NCBI GenBank assembly: GCA_032717465.1
Contig: CM064697.1
Span: forward strand, 1,402,501-1,466,500
DNA length: 64,000 nt
Direction of reading: 5' to 3'
DNA from: Coenobita brevimanus
Lineage: Eukaryota; Arthropoda; Malacostraca; Decapoda; Coenobitidae
How positions within the stretch are numbered: position 1 is the stretch's first letter; every line of letters starts with the position of its first letter. The notes under the pieces are model-generated. The model made no database searches. It saw nothing but the letters and a program-made list of their open reading frames with translations, and was not told where the DNA came from. Shown here one piece after another: positions 9,623 to 21,808 of this stretch. The position numbers and the translations under genes are program-made.

Positions 9623-12059
9623 CACATGAATTAATTGATTATTGAACCGGTGACATCATTTGCGTTTAGTGCATGTGACATGGACGATATATTTTAATGT
9701 CACCGAACACCCAAAGCAAGAAGAAAAAAAAAGTGCATCGTCAGTATGTTACTGTGCGTTTGTTATAAATGGGTTATAGTCAGTCATGACATTACAAATA
9801 CGGTAGAGAGTGTAGGATGGATTACACGTGTGAGCTGCATTGCCAACCAGTGTCATCGTGTAGGTTCTGCCACACAGCTGCGAGCAAGTGTTAAATCACG
9901 CATTAATTACTGAAGAAAGTGAGGAGCGGATGTGCTGCAAGTATTTAGTTCAAGTAGATTATGCTTTATACGTATTTTGGTGTTTTTGAGAGTATTTTTT
10001 TAATGAAAGGAATTTTTTACATATAGGAAAGAAAAAAACGAACAGTCATTGTAATAAGCAATAATATGATTTGGAAGCATCTGCAGCTTGCCAAATCAGC
10101 TGGATTCAGCTGCAGTGGAAATATGCTTTGCCGCTGGAGGTGTATAATGTATGCAAAAGACAACGAGAGTTCAAAGCGAAGTAATGTCCAGTTGATAATG
10201 GTTGGAGAAATTTTGCATTATAATTTGCTGTAAAAGCTGGTTAGGTTTTTTGTTATATATTTTTTCAGTAACAACCAAAAAGTAGTCGCAGTGAAAAAAA
10301 AAAAAAAAACGCTCTTGACCAATTAAGCGTAGCGGAATATATTCTCTAAATTGCCATGTTAGCATACCCTGTGGTATCTCAAGACATTTTGTGGTGTTGG
10401 TGTATTTGTACATCAGACCAGTTTTCATGGCTATGGTCAATGAACACCAAGTATGCAGTACACTACAGTGGTTAAAAGCAAATAATGGAACATCATTGAA
10501 CCCATTCCCGTAATTTCAGATGTTCAATCGGAGTTCTACTTGTTCTCTACTAGAGGATATTCAAGTTGACATTGGTTGCGCTGGCCTATGTGAATGAATT
10601 TGATTGTCCTTTCTGACGATCCTGCAGTCGTTAGTCACAGTGCACGTGACGTCGTTTAGTGCCTATGCGTATAGCATAGTTTGTGGTACCGTTTCTGGCT
10701 GTGTTGGTGAGCTTGTGGAGCTCCACCTCACCTTGCTGCGCTTAGCAGAAATATTTTAAGTGTAGTAGTAACTGAAATTATTTTAGCTGTAACAGCAAAT
10801 CACGTCCTGTTATTTTCCATAGTGACAGTGATCCAGCTTGCAAAGTATCAAATAATGATAATTCTGTGATATTCACTAAGGAAGTTATACTGTAGAAAGC
10901 CAGCTTTAATGTTGATTCACAAAGTTATTAAAAGCCAGTTTTTACACTGACATTTTTCTAGAATTTCTTTTTCCACGTGTAGACTTTATAGGACGATAAA
11001 ACCTTAAGTAACTTTAAGGCACTTTATAATGACACCCCAAAATGTCATGTTGTATCTGTACAACAGTGGACCTTTGTCTGTCTTTATTAGGGTTTAACCA
11101 GCTACCCCTACTAGACGCTTGATCCAAATTTGATGAAACTTTGCAGGAACTTTCCCCAGCGCCCCAGATTGTGTATTTACTTATTTATTTTTCGTTCCAA
11201 AGTTCCGAAAAATATTTTATTTGCGAAATTATAATAGTTACCCTTTAATAGTTTGTATGCTGTAACTGAGTGGAGCCAAATCCATTTTCTCGGAGATTTA
11301 CCACATACAAGTTTATTCAAGCATATGTAGTTTAGTTTAGAAAAATAATCGGCCCTACGCGAGTTTGCATTTAAATATAGTTACTTAATATGGTGGAGTT
11401 TGAAGTGGTGAGGTTGGATTGATTTTCTGGTTTATTATTCTGCATGGTTAAGTATACTAGTTCTTAAGTAATGTATTGCTTTAACATCATTACATGCAAC
11501 ATTGCAACAATGCTTACGAACCAAAAATAAATTGTGGCTACAGTGACCTCTTGTATATTTATTCTTAGATTCTTATAACAGGTAAGGGTGTTCTGTATAA
11601 CTTTAAAAGTATCTTTGTCTGGTTTTAATATTGATCACACCACCTTCTTTCACAGCCTGAAGCACCGTGTGGCGGAATGAAACAAAGTCAGGGTAGAGAC
11701 TACTACATAAGCATATCTCCGCTGCTCAGTAGCGCAAACATCCCATAATTTCTTTCCATATCCCGAAAGGAGGGTGGTGGCCTTCAGACTGGCAGCTTCA
11801 GCTTACTGTCCACTGGGCATACATCCAAATGAGTTTAAGGTAACAACAGCAACAGCAAGTAGAACAACAGTAGTAGCATCACCATCAACATCCTAACTCA
11901 TTTTGAAACTATTTCTTAGGAAAGGAAAAGAATACTATTCATGTATTGCCAGCGTATCGTCGAGACAACAGAGAGGAGAGAAAGCGGGAAGGGGGACTGT
12001 TTCCTCTTGTAAAGAGAGCTTTCCATAGAAGAAAGATGGCAGGAAAGTGAGCCAGACGA
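9426..12059. other. AT-rich unique DNA, no gene recognised
   Basis: Contains an (AC)n array at 9579-9618 and several A/T runs (9529-9541, 10294-10308). Around 11090-11160 there is a GATCCAAATTTGATGAAACT segment that resembles sequence I associate with old repeats, but I cannot place it. No coding exons seen. Confidence 0.4.
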
Positions 12060-12550
12060 AAAGTTTTCAGAGGCTCTGACTGAGGGTATGAATGTATGTG
12101 GATGTAATGGAAATGGGAAGAAGCATGAGGTAACTGAGGTGCTTAGCTATTTGAAAGAAGCTGGACGTAATGACTGAGTGAAAGTATTGAAGATGGGGAA
12201 AAATATGTGTTTGGGGATGTAAGGGAGATGAAAATCTGAGATGAATGAGAGAATAAGAAGAAGAAAGGGGTGGCAGTACGGCTGAGTGAAGAGATGTGGG
12301 ACTGTGGGAGGTAAGTGCAAGTGTGTGGGTTTGGATAAAAGTCAACCGTAAGAGGTGGTGATACTGTATATGAACCAGGTAGAGGGAAATGCAGAAGATT
12401 GGGATAGACTTTGGAAAGAGCAGAAGGCTGTAGTGGGAGGTTTGGATGAGAATGACCGAGTACTGGTACTGTAGGGGATGATGTACTGGTAACGCGGAAG
12501 AATTAGGTACCTGGAGTATATGCAGATGAGGAACTGTTTGGTCTAGGGAT
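12060..12550 (+). mobile_element. LINE endonuclease-domain remnant
   Basis: The plus strand reads MNVCGCNGNGKKHEVTEVLS near 12090-12150, then RRKGVAVRLSEEMWDC at about 12260-12310 and GNAEDWDRLWKEQKAVVGGL followed by DENDRVLVL at about 12388-12472. These match, in order, the WNVxGxxxxGKRxEV start, the GVAVxLSE block and the REEFWxxLxxVVxxFxENDRVxVMGDMN region of apurinic-type LINE endonucleases. The catalytic GDMN-equivalent is degraded and several stops and frameshifts occur. The homology fades before any reverse transcriptase domain. It is probably the same lineage as the copy at 23168-24843. Confidence 0.75.
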
Positions 12551-12559
12551 CTGGGGGCT

Positions 12560-13154
12560 CTCTCCTGTCACATATGGCGCATGAAACCTCGTAGATAGTG
12601 CGGCACAGAAAAACATCGATTGAACTGGACCGTCCTTCCTTGGTTTATGCCCAAAGAGCTTTGTTTTATATCTCATCTTCATGTATGAACAATGAAAGTG
12701 GGGAAAAGGTTGGGTGGTGCTGCAAAGTACAATCATTGTGAAGCAGAGGGCTAGCATTTAGTACACTTGGTAACCTTGACATAATCGCATATTTGTTGGT
12801 GGCACTGACATGAATGAACTGAGGTGGCAAATATTAACTGAAATAACCATGTAACTCTGATACTTGAACGTCGGAAGTTGTAGCAAGACCTCCGCTTCAC
12901 TCACACATGGTGGGTACCTGTATGGTCACATGAGATGATGTTAATAAGCAGGTGTTACAAGAAGGTAAGAAGGGTCAAACAGTACGGGAACGCCACTGTA
13001 GGGCTGCCCATGACGCATGCTGCAAGTCATGACCTTCCCCCACAGGTGACGCCCTGCGCGGCACTTTCACCACAGCCACAGCCGCTACACAGGAAAAGTT
13101 CACAGCGGCACCTCACCGCACTTCCCATGCTCACCTCATACCCTGCCCTCTTCC

Positions 13155-13159
<5 letters not shown>
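12560..13159. other. Unique sequence, no gene recognised
   Basis: A minus-strand frame at 12757-12503 has no family or splice support. The right end (13010-13140) is moderately GC-rich and runs into a (GT)n array. Confidence 0.4.

Positions 13160-13209
<50 letters not shown>
13160..13209. repeat. (GT)n microsatellite
   Basis: About 25 GT units. Confidence 0.97.
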
Positions 13210-13211
<2 letters not shown>

Positions 13212-13323
13212 AAATCAGTGCCTCAAATGAACACGAAATTCCCATCTTAACTCAAGGTTTCTTCCAAACTGACGCCGTGACGCAACAAGAAGACGCGCTT
13301 ACGAAAGTGGTCCTGGGGTTGGG

Positions 13324-13720
13324 GTGAAAGGGCAGGGAGCGAGGAAGGGTAGGAAGGAGGCACAAGAAGGGTGCGAGAAATGGATACGGTGCGAGGGAAG
13401 GTACGGAGGGGATAAGGAAGGGTACGGTGCAATTGAAGGGCAGAGAGAGAACGAGGAAGGACAGGAAGAGAGCAAGGAAATGCAAAACAGAGAGCGAGGA
13501 AGGACGGAGAGAGCGAGGGAGGGCAAAGTAGAGAGCGAAGAAGGGCAGGGAGAGAACAAGGAAGGGCGGGTTAAGAACGAGGAAGGGCAGGAAGAGCGGA
13601 CAGGGGCAGGGAGAGAGCAAGGAAGGGCAGGGTGAATACGAAAAAGAGCAGGGGGAGAGGTCAGGGTGGGAGTAAGGAAGGAAGGACAGGGTGAGAATGA
13701 GGAAGGGCAGGGGCAAGCAG
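13324..13720. repeat. Purine-rich minisatellite
   Basis: Variants of GAGGAAGGGCAGGGAGAGAA recur every 20-30 bases for about 400 bases. Three overlapping frames stay open through it (a 175-residue one on the minus strand), which reflects absence of T rather than coding. Confidence 0.9.
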
Positions 13721-13859
13721 GCGACATTTAGTGAGTGTGGGAGCCAAGGAAGGGTAGGGTAGGTATCCAGGGCACACACTTCGTCCCGCCCCGCTGCCCT
13801 CGCCTCACCTCACCTCGCTCGGGAGAAAGTGGTGTGGGTGGTGATGTTGGAGGAGTTTG

Positions 13860-14120
13860 GTGGTGGTAGTAGTAGTTATAGTAGCGCACGGTGCGGTTGA
13901 AGTAGTAGTAGTAGTAGTAGAAGTAGAAGTCTTCGTTGTCGTACTCCACCAGTATTAGAATTAGCAGTAACAGTAGTAGTAGCAGCAGCAGCAGTAAAAG
14001 TACATGTAGTAGTTGTAGCAATAGGTTAAAGAGTGGTAATCGTAGAAACAGTAGTTTGTATGTGTATGTATGTGTGCGTGCGTACGAATATGTGTGTGTG
14101 TGTGTGTGTGTGTGTGTACG
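13860..14120. repeat. (GTA)n / (AGC)n tracts followed by (GT)n
   Basis: Interrupted GTA and AGC trinucleotides (13867-14030) precede a GT array at about 14092-14117. Confidence 0.9.
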
Positions 14121-14392
14121 CTAAGGTTATATATTGCTTAAGTTAATCGCCTCCGTGTTTTTATCAGCGCGATATCACAGTAATCATCCTTTCCACATTA
14201 ATTATTCACTTACTCAGTGCCACGATCAACGGGGATAAATGGGCGTTAATAAATAATACACCCACAACCCACACTTACACACAATTTCGTCGATTATATG
14301 TAGACGTATGTGGGTAACGAACTCCCCCTCCCCACCAGAAAAAAAAACAGACTCAGGAAGCGAGCAGGAATTCCAAACATACCAGTCGAAAA

Positions 14393-14395
<3 letters not shown>

Positions 14396-14464
<69 letters not shown>
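14396..14464. repeat. (AC)n microsatellite
   Basis: About 34 AC units. Confidence 0.97.
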
Positions 14465-14466
<2 letters not shown>

Positions 14467-14592
14467 CCAATTTATCAGTACACATGTAATTTTTTCCTCT
14501 GACATACGCCACAGACATACACGCCTACAATTAGTGGCAAAAACCTACTTTCACACTCAGGCATAAACGAAACTTACATATATTTATAATTT

Positions 14593-14840
<248 letters not shown>

Positions 14841-16180
14841 CGAGTGTCAGGGGTCAGGGGTAGGGGCGGGGGTAAAAGGGAGGGGGGAAGTGGCTGATGG
14901 GAGGGGTGAGGGGTTTGAGGGGCGTGGATAAGGGAATAAGGGTATAAGGGGAGAGATAATGGGGCTGAGTGGGGAGGTGCGGGGTGGTGATGAGGTAGAG
15001 TGGAGGGGGTTATGAGAGTTTAGGTGTGTGGATAAGGGGATGAGGGATGGAGGTGTAAGGATTGAAGAGCTGAGGTGTGGGGCGGTTAGGGGGTAGCGAG
15101 GAGTGGGGTGGGAGGTTCCAAGGAGTTCAAAGGAAAGCAAACAGCAACAGACCTTATGGTCATTTCGAGGCTGCTTGTTACAGAGTAGGCTATGACTACG
15201 AGACCTAATTCTACATGCTGAAGGATAAGGATAGTAAAGCAAGAAGGCTCCCCCCGCCTCCAAATCCTTCACTTAAAACTGGCAGAAAACAGTGAGAAAA
15301 ATCACCATGCAGCATGGAAAAACTGACATGGAAATTTCATAGGAAAGACTGAAAAGTTACAATCTATAATACTTTATCTATAAGGTGCCAGTTTGAATAA
15401 CTTGTAAGAGAAAGTAGTAAAGTAAAATGAGTAATCAAGTAATAAATAACTAAGGCAAGACAGTATGTATGGTGAGTTAACGGGGCGTCTGTAGACACAT
15501 AGTGGAAAATGCACAGTGTGGATGTTCAGGGGTGGTGTGGCAGCCTTGCCTGGCACTTTTAAGGTAGGCAGCAGTCAGTCAGGCCCCAGCTTCGTTCACT
15601 CCACTGAGACAAGGAACTTTCCCGTGCTGGACAAGTACACAAGTTACCTCCTGAAGCAGTGACCCTTGGTACGTTAAAAATCCTAATGGTGGTCGCTTAA
15701 CTAACAGGGACCCTCAATGATCCACAGCCCATCGCAGGTCGAAAGTAAGAGTAGTGACCGTTAACTCAGGGCTATCTGTGCCTATCCTAGTCTGTGCTTA
15801 TACTATATTTGTATTTAATAAATTGATCCTGGCTCTAAAAAAGAAAAAAAAGTTAGAATGGAACGGGTGAAGGGACTTGAGAGGCAAGGGTAAGGGGGCT
15901 GAAGAGCATATACTGAGGGGTGAGGGTGAGGGGGCTTAGGATGAGAGTGTGAGGGTCATAGTGGCAGGGTTGTGTGGGGGCAGTGAAGGGTCAAGTGGAA
16001 GAGTGAGGGGGTATGAGAGGGGTGAGCTAATTAATAAAGAGGTTGAGTTTTTGTCACGTTCTCTCGTCCCGGGCCGCCAAGCTGGTGTGAATAACGACCT
16101 GATGGTGCAGAGTACCACGATGAGGTGCCATATAACATGTACAGAGTGGCTTGAACCTCTCAAACTATGGTAACATTCGA
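14841..16180. other. G-rich stretches and unique DNA, no gene
   Basis: 14840-15120 and 15890-16020 are GGG/GTGAGGG-rich with frames that only reflect composition. The middle part is ordinary AT-rich sequence without recognised exons. Confidence 0.5.
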
Positions 16181-16335
16181 ACATAGAACAGAACGGCGTG
16201 ATATAAGAGGAGTAGGAAAAGAAAGAATGTGCCAGATACCGTGTTCAATGTTGTAGGCACCTTTCACACCATCATACTAAACCATAGAACAGTATGATAT
16301 AAGAGGAGTAAAAAAAAAGTGCCAGATAACGTGGA
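16181..16335. repeat. Diverged tandem duplication, about 100-base period
   Basis: CATAGAACAG, TGATATAAGAGGAGTA and GTGCCAGATA appear in the same order at 16181-16242 and 16284-16335. A fainter third copy (ACAGAACAGTGCAGTATAAG) begins near 16486. Confidence 0.7.
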
Positions 16336-16700
16336 TGGAGTGGCACGCACTTCCTTCACTCTCATAATAACATGAACAGAAGACTGTTATACCAGGAAAA
16401 TGATGTAACTATAGTTTTTGACTTTAGACGGGCCAAGACGTAAGTGACGCACACCTCTTAGTACACCACTAAAGTATTACAGCACAAAACAGAACAGTGC
16501 AGTATAAGAAAAGTGCAGTAGGAAAAATATATAGTTTTGACATGAGATGGACTAAGAAGTTAGAAAAAGAAAGTGACGGAAATAAGCTGTTGCAGAACGA
16601 TGACTCATCTTGTTCTGGCTACAAACAGTTATATTCAGCTTAGAGGAGGCTTATCATAGTGAAAGGCTTTAAAACTGTATCTCATAATATCAGTAAAGTG

Positions 16701-16706
<6 letters not shown>

Positions 16707-16735
<29 letters not shown>
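16707..16735. repeat. (CT)n microsatellite
   Basis: About 14 CT units. Confidence 0.93.
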
Positions 16736-16738
<3 letters not shown>

Positions 16739-16974
16739 CTGGTTAAAACTTTCTTTAGTGAGCTGAGCATATTAGCTGACAAAATTGTACGGTAGCTGTC
16801 AGTAACCTCTTTATACTCTCTGGAAGCCGTGTCTGAACTTAATAAGGTCTTGTCAAGCTAACCAGTAATAATAATCATGAGGGCGGAGGTCTAGTATCAG
16901 CAGTTCGAGCCTCAGACATGTAAAACAACTATTTACCTCCTCACTACGATGCCGTATGTTGTTAGTTTAGTCCT

Positions 16975-17106
16975 GTCACCGTCAAATAATTTTATTCATT
17001 TTAGGAAAGAGTTGTAGTGAAATGGTTATTGAAAGCTGAATCAAACTAATCGTCTTGGAGTAGCAACAGTGAAATTTGAAAGACATCATTGCACTTAACT
17101 GATTAA
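16975..17106. mobile_element. Family A element, back-to-back halves
   Basis: A forward half with TAATTTTATTCATTTTAGGA is followed by an inverted half with AGCTGAATCAAACTAATCGT. The unit ends in ACTGATTAACCCC, degraded but in the right place for the family terminus. Two halves in opposite orientation recur in other copies (26985, 59672), so this may be the full-length arrangement. Confidence 0.55.
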
Positions 17107-17279
17107 CCCCTTCATTCCACGTCCTATTGTATATACTATTCTTATTACCGCCAGACGATTTTCCTCAACTTGGAAGGATTTTTTAATTAAAAGGATGGAT
17201 GAAGGATGCATCTAACCCCTCCAGTCCAAATAATTTCTGCTCTGCTCAGTAATATCGTCTTTAGGTAGTAAGAATGAAA
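17104..17279. mobile_element. Family A element pair abutted by a LINE 3' end
   Basis: A forward copy starts TTAACCCCTTCATTCC and contains CCGCCAGACGATTTTCCTCA. An inverted half follows with CAGTAATATCGTCTTTAGGT. The inverted half stops exactly where the GATA/GACA tail of a LINE begins (17281), as if the LINE had inserted into it. Confidence 0.6.
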
Positions 17280-17280
17280 T

Positions 17281-17385
17281 ATGTCTATCTGTCTGTCTAT
17301 CTGTCTATAGCCCGACGCCCTAATCCCGCAAAGGGTGGCCGCAGACAAAACGCCTCCAAGTCGCTCTGTCACCCACCATTTGACT
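17281..17385 (-). mobile_element. 5'-truncated LINE 3' end, same family as 23168-24843
   Basis: The minus strand encodes DRATWRRFVCGHPLRD and a stop, then a short 3' end and a (GATA/GACA)n tail. The copy at 23168-24843 ends DRETWRQFVCGNPLRD and a stop at the corresponding codon, with the same GGCGTC sequence after it and a similar tail. Only about 100 bases remain, so the copy is severely truncated. An (AT)n array lies about 30 bases beyond the truncation point. Confidence 0.85.
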
Positions 17386-17411
17386 ACCCTCCCCCCGACT
17401 CACCCCCCTCC

Positions 17412-17414
<3 letters not shown>

Positions 17415-17490
<76 letters not shown>
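17415..17490. repeat. (AT)n microsatellite
   Basis: About 38 AT units, self-complementary and able to form a hairpin. The isoleucine-tyrosine frames through it are not genes. Confidence 0.98.
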
Positions 17491-17491
<1 letters not shown>

Positions 17492-18292
17492 GGACGTGGA
17501 CCACAAAGAAGTGCGTTGGATAAGGTGGAATTGTGATGAGGTTTGGAAAACGGCCATGAGAGTATATCCTGCGAAAATTTGTGCTGCAGGATTAATGGTT
17601 TCAAGTACAGAGAAGGTATATTTCAAAGTTTTCTCCAACAAGAGCAAGAATAATACGTTCACGAATTCAGCTGGCTAACCGTCCTCGTACCCCTTACTGT
17701 ATGTGAGCGGGTGTAGCGTGGTTTGGTGTGGTGTGGTGTGCGTATGCTTGGGCAAGTCACCTACATACATAACCAGCTAACCTAAATCTAATAATGTCAA
17801 AGTAGACCTAACCTTACCCAAGACTAATTGCCTTGACTGACCTAACCCATCCTATGATTATTCGGTGACTCGTTTTCGCGATGTTACACCCAACCTAATT
17901 TACCCTATGAGAGGAAAAAAAGTTAGTAAATAAGTGGATGAAGTGCTCTGTCCTATTGTAAGTTATTGTTGCTCTAATGTACTGTTGCGGGCACAAACTT
18001 TGGTTCGCTCCGTTACGACAAATTAATAACGATACAGTGAGCAATGACTTTTGAAACGTTGTGATGCGATCATAGGAGACTAGTACACTTTTCAGAAAAT
18101 TTTGTATTAGGGTTTCATAATTGTTCGACAAAACTTGGACAGTACTGTGCATAATGTGTCCAAACTTCTCTCCTAAAGATAAGATCAATAAATGAAGTAA
18201 AAGAAGAGGTAAACCATGCATTACTATATTGCTCATCATCCATCCTGACACCTTCCAGAAAGTCTTTCGCTACGGAGGAGAGTTTCATCACT
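17491..18292. other. Unique sequence, no gene recognised
   Basis: Includes a CCTAA/CTAACC-rich stretch (17770-17900). No exon or transposon end recognised. Confidence 0.4.
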
Positions 18293-18800
18293 TAACCGTC
18301 GGGACAGCTCTACGGTGTATTCTACTCCAGCTAACGCCGGACGATTTTACTATGAAGGTGAGTAAATGATAAAGGCCAAAGAATATATTGGACCTAATAT
18401 ATATTTTTTGAATGACTAGGACGACACGAGTGCTCTATTCCAGCTAACGCCAGGCATCTTTATTCATCTGAGCGTGAATCATAAGAACTTCAAGAGTTAT
18501 GAAGTGTACCAACAAGTCTAGTACACATACTCTTGTGGCGCTCTCTTCCCTTGCTTCTGCGACACAGATAACAACAGAAAGTAAGCCTAAATACATAACA
18601 TCATTGAGTACCTGTTGTATGAGACATGTTACGTCAGTATTTTATGCGAGCTGTCTCTTATGATTTTATTCAGGTGAGTGTGTAGAGGAGCCTCAGTGTT
18701 AATACTGGCACCATAAACTCTCAGGATCGGAACAACTCTAGTACCCTCATCTAACGCCATATAATTAGCTGAGAGTGAGTCACAAGAGCCCGAGAGTTCG
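18293..18800. mobile_element. Three copies of short element family B
   Basis: GACAGCTCTACGG then CCAGCTAACGCCGGACGATT (18305-18350), CCAGCTAACGCCAGGCATCT (18441) and GGAACAACTCTAGTACCC with CTAACGCCATATAATTAGCT (18729-18770) are variants of one pattern. The pattern is GACAACTCTAGTAC, then CCAGCTAACRCCAGACGATT, then ATTCAGCTGAGAGTGAGTCG. It shares the AGACGATTTTATTCAGCT core with family A but has different flanks. Further copies lie at 59195-59350 and 61395-61600. Confidence 0.55.
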
Positions 18801-18946
18801 ACCGCAGATGCTGACTCATTTACATTCGCTTATAAAGAGGATCATTTAAAACGTGTTCGCAGCATTGTTCAGTGTCATATTTATTATTATTGGTAGTTTT
18901 AGTATGTTTCGATGGCTTGCACTTTTTACTTATGCGTTCATCCTTT

Positions 18947-19155
18947 ATCTTGTTACTTTTACTTATGAATTTACCTCTTGAATTTATTTTTACTGAGTAT
19001 TGATACCTGTTTATTAATTAACCTCTTGAATTTATATTGTTATTGATACTTATTGATGGATTAACTTTTTGAATTTATCTTGTCATCGATACTTATTTAT
19101 AAACTAGCCTCTTGAATTTATCTTGTTACTGATACATATTTATTAATCAGCGTCT
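18947..19155. repeat. AT-rich tandem repeat, 42-48 base unit
   Basis: CCTCTTGAATTTATxTTGTTA is repeated at 18974, 19022, 19064 (as CTTTTTG), 19108 and weakly 19151, each followed by GATACxTATTTATTAATTAA-like sequence. Confidence 0.85.
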
Positions 19156-19261
19156 TCATATAGATGATGGATTTTATTTATTGTTGGCGCTTCCAGATGG
19201 TTTTAATGAACTAAGAAAAGGTTTCCCTTGTGTAAGGAGTTAATTGAAACTATATATTTAA

Positions 19262-19560
19262 TACCTGTGCCTCGAAATGTCGTTCCTGAGTAAAATCGCT
19301 TGATGGTAGCAAGTAAAATATAAGGTAGACTTCGAGTTGAAGGGATCAACCACCAGTCTGATGACGTGATTGGTATTTTTCTTGCTATCTCCAGTCAATT
19401 TTCAGTATTAGGCGGACATTTTGAACTGGGGGTATTAGATATAACCTCCATTAACACCTGCACTACATGACGTCTTTCTAAAGTTGAATATAATCGTCTG
19501 GTAGCAGCAAAAAATATAATCTAACGTACGCCATTAGATTGAAAGGTTTAAGAAAAGAAT
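19262..19560. mobile_element. Cluster of family A elements
   Basis: Three elements or halves in alternating orientation are visible. The first is inverted (GAGTAAAATCGCTTGATGGT, ending GAAGGGATCAACC). The second is forward (CAGTCTGATGACG with CTTGCTATCTCCAGTCAATT). The third is inverted (GTTGAATATAATCGTCTGGT, ending GAAAGGTTTAAG). Confidence 0.55.
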
Positions 19561-20027
19561 ATTGCAGTTCCCTTGGCCTATATTGCACGAGTCAAATCCA
19601 CCTGTGAACACGATCCCTGCAGTGTCTTCCCTCTCGACCTTCGCCTGTGAACCGCCGTAACACAAGAGCCAACATCCATTTTCTCCTCTTCGGCCGTGAG
19701 CTCCTGAAAGCGGGGTGGCGACCTCTAGCGGGTATTCAGTCAACCTCGAAAGTCGGAACGGAATAAGAGAAATAGTATTGGATTCGACTTAATATATTCG
19801 AATTCTGGCTTAAAGGAAGAAACCGTACTGGAGCTGACAATATATTCTGTTCATGTTTAAACGAAATGTGAAAAGTTACAGTGGAAATTGAGTCCATGTA
19901 ATCGAATTTTGTCTAATGAAAAAAAGACCAGTGGAAATTATATAAGAAAACATGCAGTTTTGAATGCAACTTAATAATTTTAGTTCTTGCAAAAACGAAA
20001 ACAGGGAAAAAAGTTGGAATCTGTTTA

Positions 20028-20455
20028 ACCCTCCGGCCCGGGAACGTCTTACCTAAGCTGGCTTAACTCCTTCAGTCTGATGAGGTCTATTCTTGGTACC
20101 TTCAGAGGACTGTATTCAGTTTTAGTTAGATCTTTTTTACTGATTGGGTAAATGATTGTATTGAGTTCGGTTAGTCAGAAAAGTTTCCAAACCTAAATGA
20201 AATCATCCGGACAAAAATAAAATGAAAATTCGTTATCGGATTGAGGGGGTTAACCGCTGCTACCCAGAAATATGTTTTGTATTTTATTCTTGCTACTTTC
20301 AGATGCTTTAATACAGCTTAGGAGAGATTTTCTAACTGGGGGAATTTGATATAACCATCAAACCTCTCCGTGCGAGAGGCCTTTCCTAAGTTGAATTAAA
20401 TCGTCTTGAGTTAGGAAGAATATGTTATTGGGTTGAAGGGATGAACCAGATTACG
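20028..20455. mobile_element. Cluster of family A elements
   Basis: Repeated partial copies run end to end. TTAACTCCTTCAGTCTGATG (20073) pairs with GGATTGAGGGGGTTAACC (20242-20259). A forward half with TTGCTACTTTCAGATGC (20292) is followed by an inverted half with GTTGAATTAAATCGTCTTGA and a GAAGGGATGAACC end (20450). Confidence 0.55.
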
Positions 20456-21710
20456 GAAGAGAAAGACGTGCTCGAGCATAAGAGGTTATTGAGATCAAGG
20501 ACTGACTATCCTAACTCACACGGCCTGGTGACGAATGACCTAAGCTGAATAGAACAGTTCAGTGTTAGCCAAAATAAAGTTAAAGAAAAACGTGCTATGA
20601 CAAGAGAGGTTTTCACATTTGTTCCTAAGTCTCCGTTAGCCTTGTAAAAAAGTTTATTATTAGCCTGAATAAAGTCCTTACGTAAAGAAACGACACACTG
20701 TAGTGTCGCTATATTCATTTTTCTTTAAAAAACAGAAAAAAAAAACTTACTTTAATCGATTTAGTATACTGGAGTCTTGTTTAAGCATGATATATATTTA
20801 TATTATGTTGCCGTTAACTCCGGCCTCACGATGGAGCGAGGCGGGTGATGATGAATGGAGGTGGAGGCGGTGAAAGTGAGCGAGAGGCGCCACCATCACT
20901 CAGGATAACTTATGTCGACCTCACCTCCCGCCCCCACCCAGGCCTAGCAGTTCCCCATTACACGATGAAGATAACAGAGGTAAAGTCATAGGGAGTTAGG
21001 AACAGGGTAGGACAGATACAAGGCACGGACGGTGAAATACAAGAGTGATATTGGGCAGTGGTATAGTGTATTTGGTTGTTGCGAACTGGAGTTAACTTGT
21101 GAACGTCCACCCCGTATTCCCACATACTCAGTGTCAGTCAGTTGAGTTCAAGGCTATGTCATTAGTGTCTCCCCAACATGAGGCTAGTACCAAACATACC
21201 GAACCACCGAGTCGCCCCATGAAGATATCCACTCCACTGCCTCCCACTTTACTTGAGAGAGGGAGGAGGTCAGCACGTTATTGGAGATTTGTGACCCACG
21301 CCATCTTTGATTCTCCAGATGTGACGTTTATGCACCTAACTCATCTTGAAAGTAGTGCTGGGTAAGCGATAGTTTCTTCTACACAACTTGTATGTAGTGA
21401 ACTACCTCGATGTAATAAAATTATAATCAGCAGTGCTGAAGGAATAGATATATCTTTAATTCTGATGTGCTTTCTTGGATTTCGAGTCGGTATTTCGTAA
21501 TTTCAAGGCCTCGTAAGATGGGCGTACCGTTAGCGCGATTCACTTTCCAACTGAACGCTTGAAGAGTCACGCCATAAATTTTCGAGACATGTGGTAACGC
21601 AAGGCATCCACTATTTCTTACCAGTATTTTGCTATAGAAGTTGGAAGAAAGTTTAACGCACGGCCAGAAACTGGCGGCCAATAGGATGGCTGGGTATTAT
21701 TGGGTAATCA
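20456..21710. other. Unique sequence, no gene recognised
   Basis: A GC-richer island lies at 20820-20950. A plus-strand frame at 21099-21365 has ordinary composition but no splice or family support. Confidence 0.4.
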
Positions 21711-21808
21711 AGCCATTCAGTACGATGACTTCCGGGTCGAGTTTATTTTTGCTATCTCCAGATGTTTTTGTTCGTACTGGGAGGGACTTCTTGTACTGAA
21801 GGGGTTAG
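21711..21808 (+). mobile_element. Family A element, well preserved (98 bases)
   Basis: Starts AGCCATTCAGTACGATGAC and ends TTGTACTGAAGGGGTTAG, clear inverted termini. The core is GCTATCTCCAGATGTTTTTG. This is one of the best copies for defining both ends. Confidence 0.7.
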
